Positions 63,095 through 64,000 of a stretch of DNA of 64,000 bases are shown here, one piece after another (within the stretch, counting starts at the first letter, position 1; every line of letters begins with the position of its first letter). The translations under genes were made by a program, and so were the position numbers. Below the pieces are notes generated by a model. It saw nothing but the letters and a program-made list of their open reading frames with translations. It was not told where the DNA came from and did not search any database. Source of the DNA: Leisingera aquaemixtae (GTDB taxonomy: Bacteria > Pseudomonadota > Alphaproteobacteria > Rhodobacterales > Rhodobacteraceae); NCBI RefSeq assembly GCF_019801145.1, contig NZ_JAHVJQ010000006.1:1-64000 (forward strand), given 5' to 3'.

Positions 63095-64000
<906 letters not shown>

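Overview
The window is a piece of a GC-rich alphaproteobacterial chromosome, most likely from a Rhodobacteraceae/Roseobacter-group bacterium (Leisingera/Phaeobacter-like; this is my inference from gene content and protein style, no search was run). Supporting signs are the Rhodobacterales-type Tad pilus cluster, the aa3 oxidase cluster without a nearby subunit I gene, the FolB-FolP-GlmM order, topA next to dprA, and the glycyl-tRNA synthetase genes split by a small membrane protein. I see no rRNA, tRNA, CRISPR array, IS element or prophage. Almost all DNA is coding.

Layout: 1-5846 holds the 3' part of folD, a thioesterase, a helicase/phosphoesterase DNA-repair pair (lhr-like, pdeM), and a divergent HxlR regulator/SnoaL pair. 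5847-17827 is one long minus-strand Tad/Flp pilus locus: two Flp pilins, CpaB/RcpC, secretin, an OmpA-type lipoprotein, CpaE/TadZ, CpaF/TadA, TadB, TadC, two TPR lipoproteins, prepilin peptidase and a MoxR-like AAA+ ATPase. A lytic transglycosylase diverges from it. 19130-27109 has a small membrane protein, a 3-oxoacid CoA-transferase pair, topA, dprA and tldD. 27307-30774 is the cytochrome aa3 assembly operon (ctaC, ctaB, a 54-residue membrane protein, ctaG, ctaE), followed by surf1, thrC, an M16 peptidase and a RimJ-type acetyltransferase. 35117-45185 is a mixed region: periplasmic MBL-fold protein, FAD-linked oxidase, apt, an M8-like metallopeptidase, mtnP, a low-GC DUF2927-like gene, a SulP transporter, a CatB-type acetyltransferase and a flavin reductase. 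45285-53867 has GNAT, EcsC, DUF1178, SDR, a SPOR/peptidoglycan-binding pseudo-protease, and glyQ-x-glyS. 54046-64000 has a divergent PPDK-like protein, SleB hydrolase, folB-folP-glmM, two tandem DMT exporters and the 3' part of ilvC.

The most notable points are: a trypsin-fold protein that has lost all three catalytic residues and is joined to SPOR-like and peptidoglycan-binding domains; FolB fused to what looks like a degenerate amino-acid-kinase domain; a PPDK homologue with an intact PEP half but a decayed ATP-grasp half; Flp pilins with Asp-Trp where Glu-Tyr is canonical; a perfect FNR-type box and a second palindrome upstream of ctaC; and a family of extragenic palindromic elements, in four main copies, that always sit in the same orientation just downstream of a stop codon.
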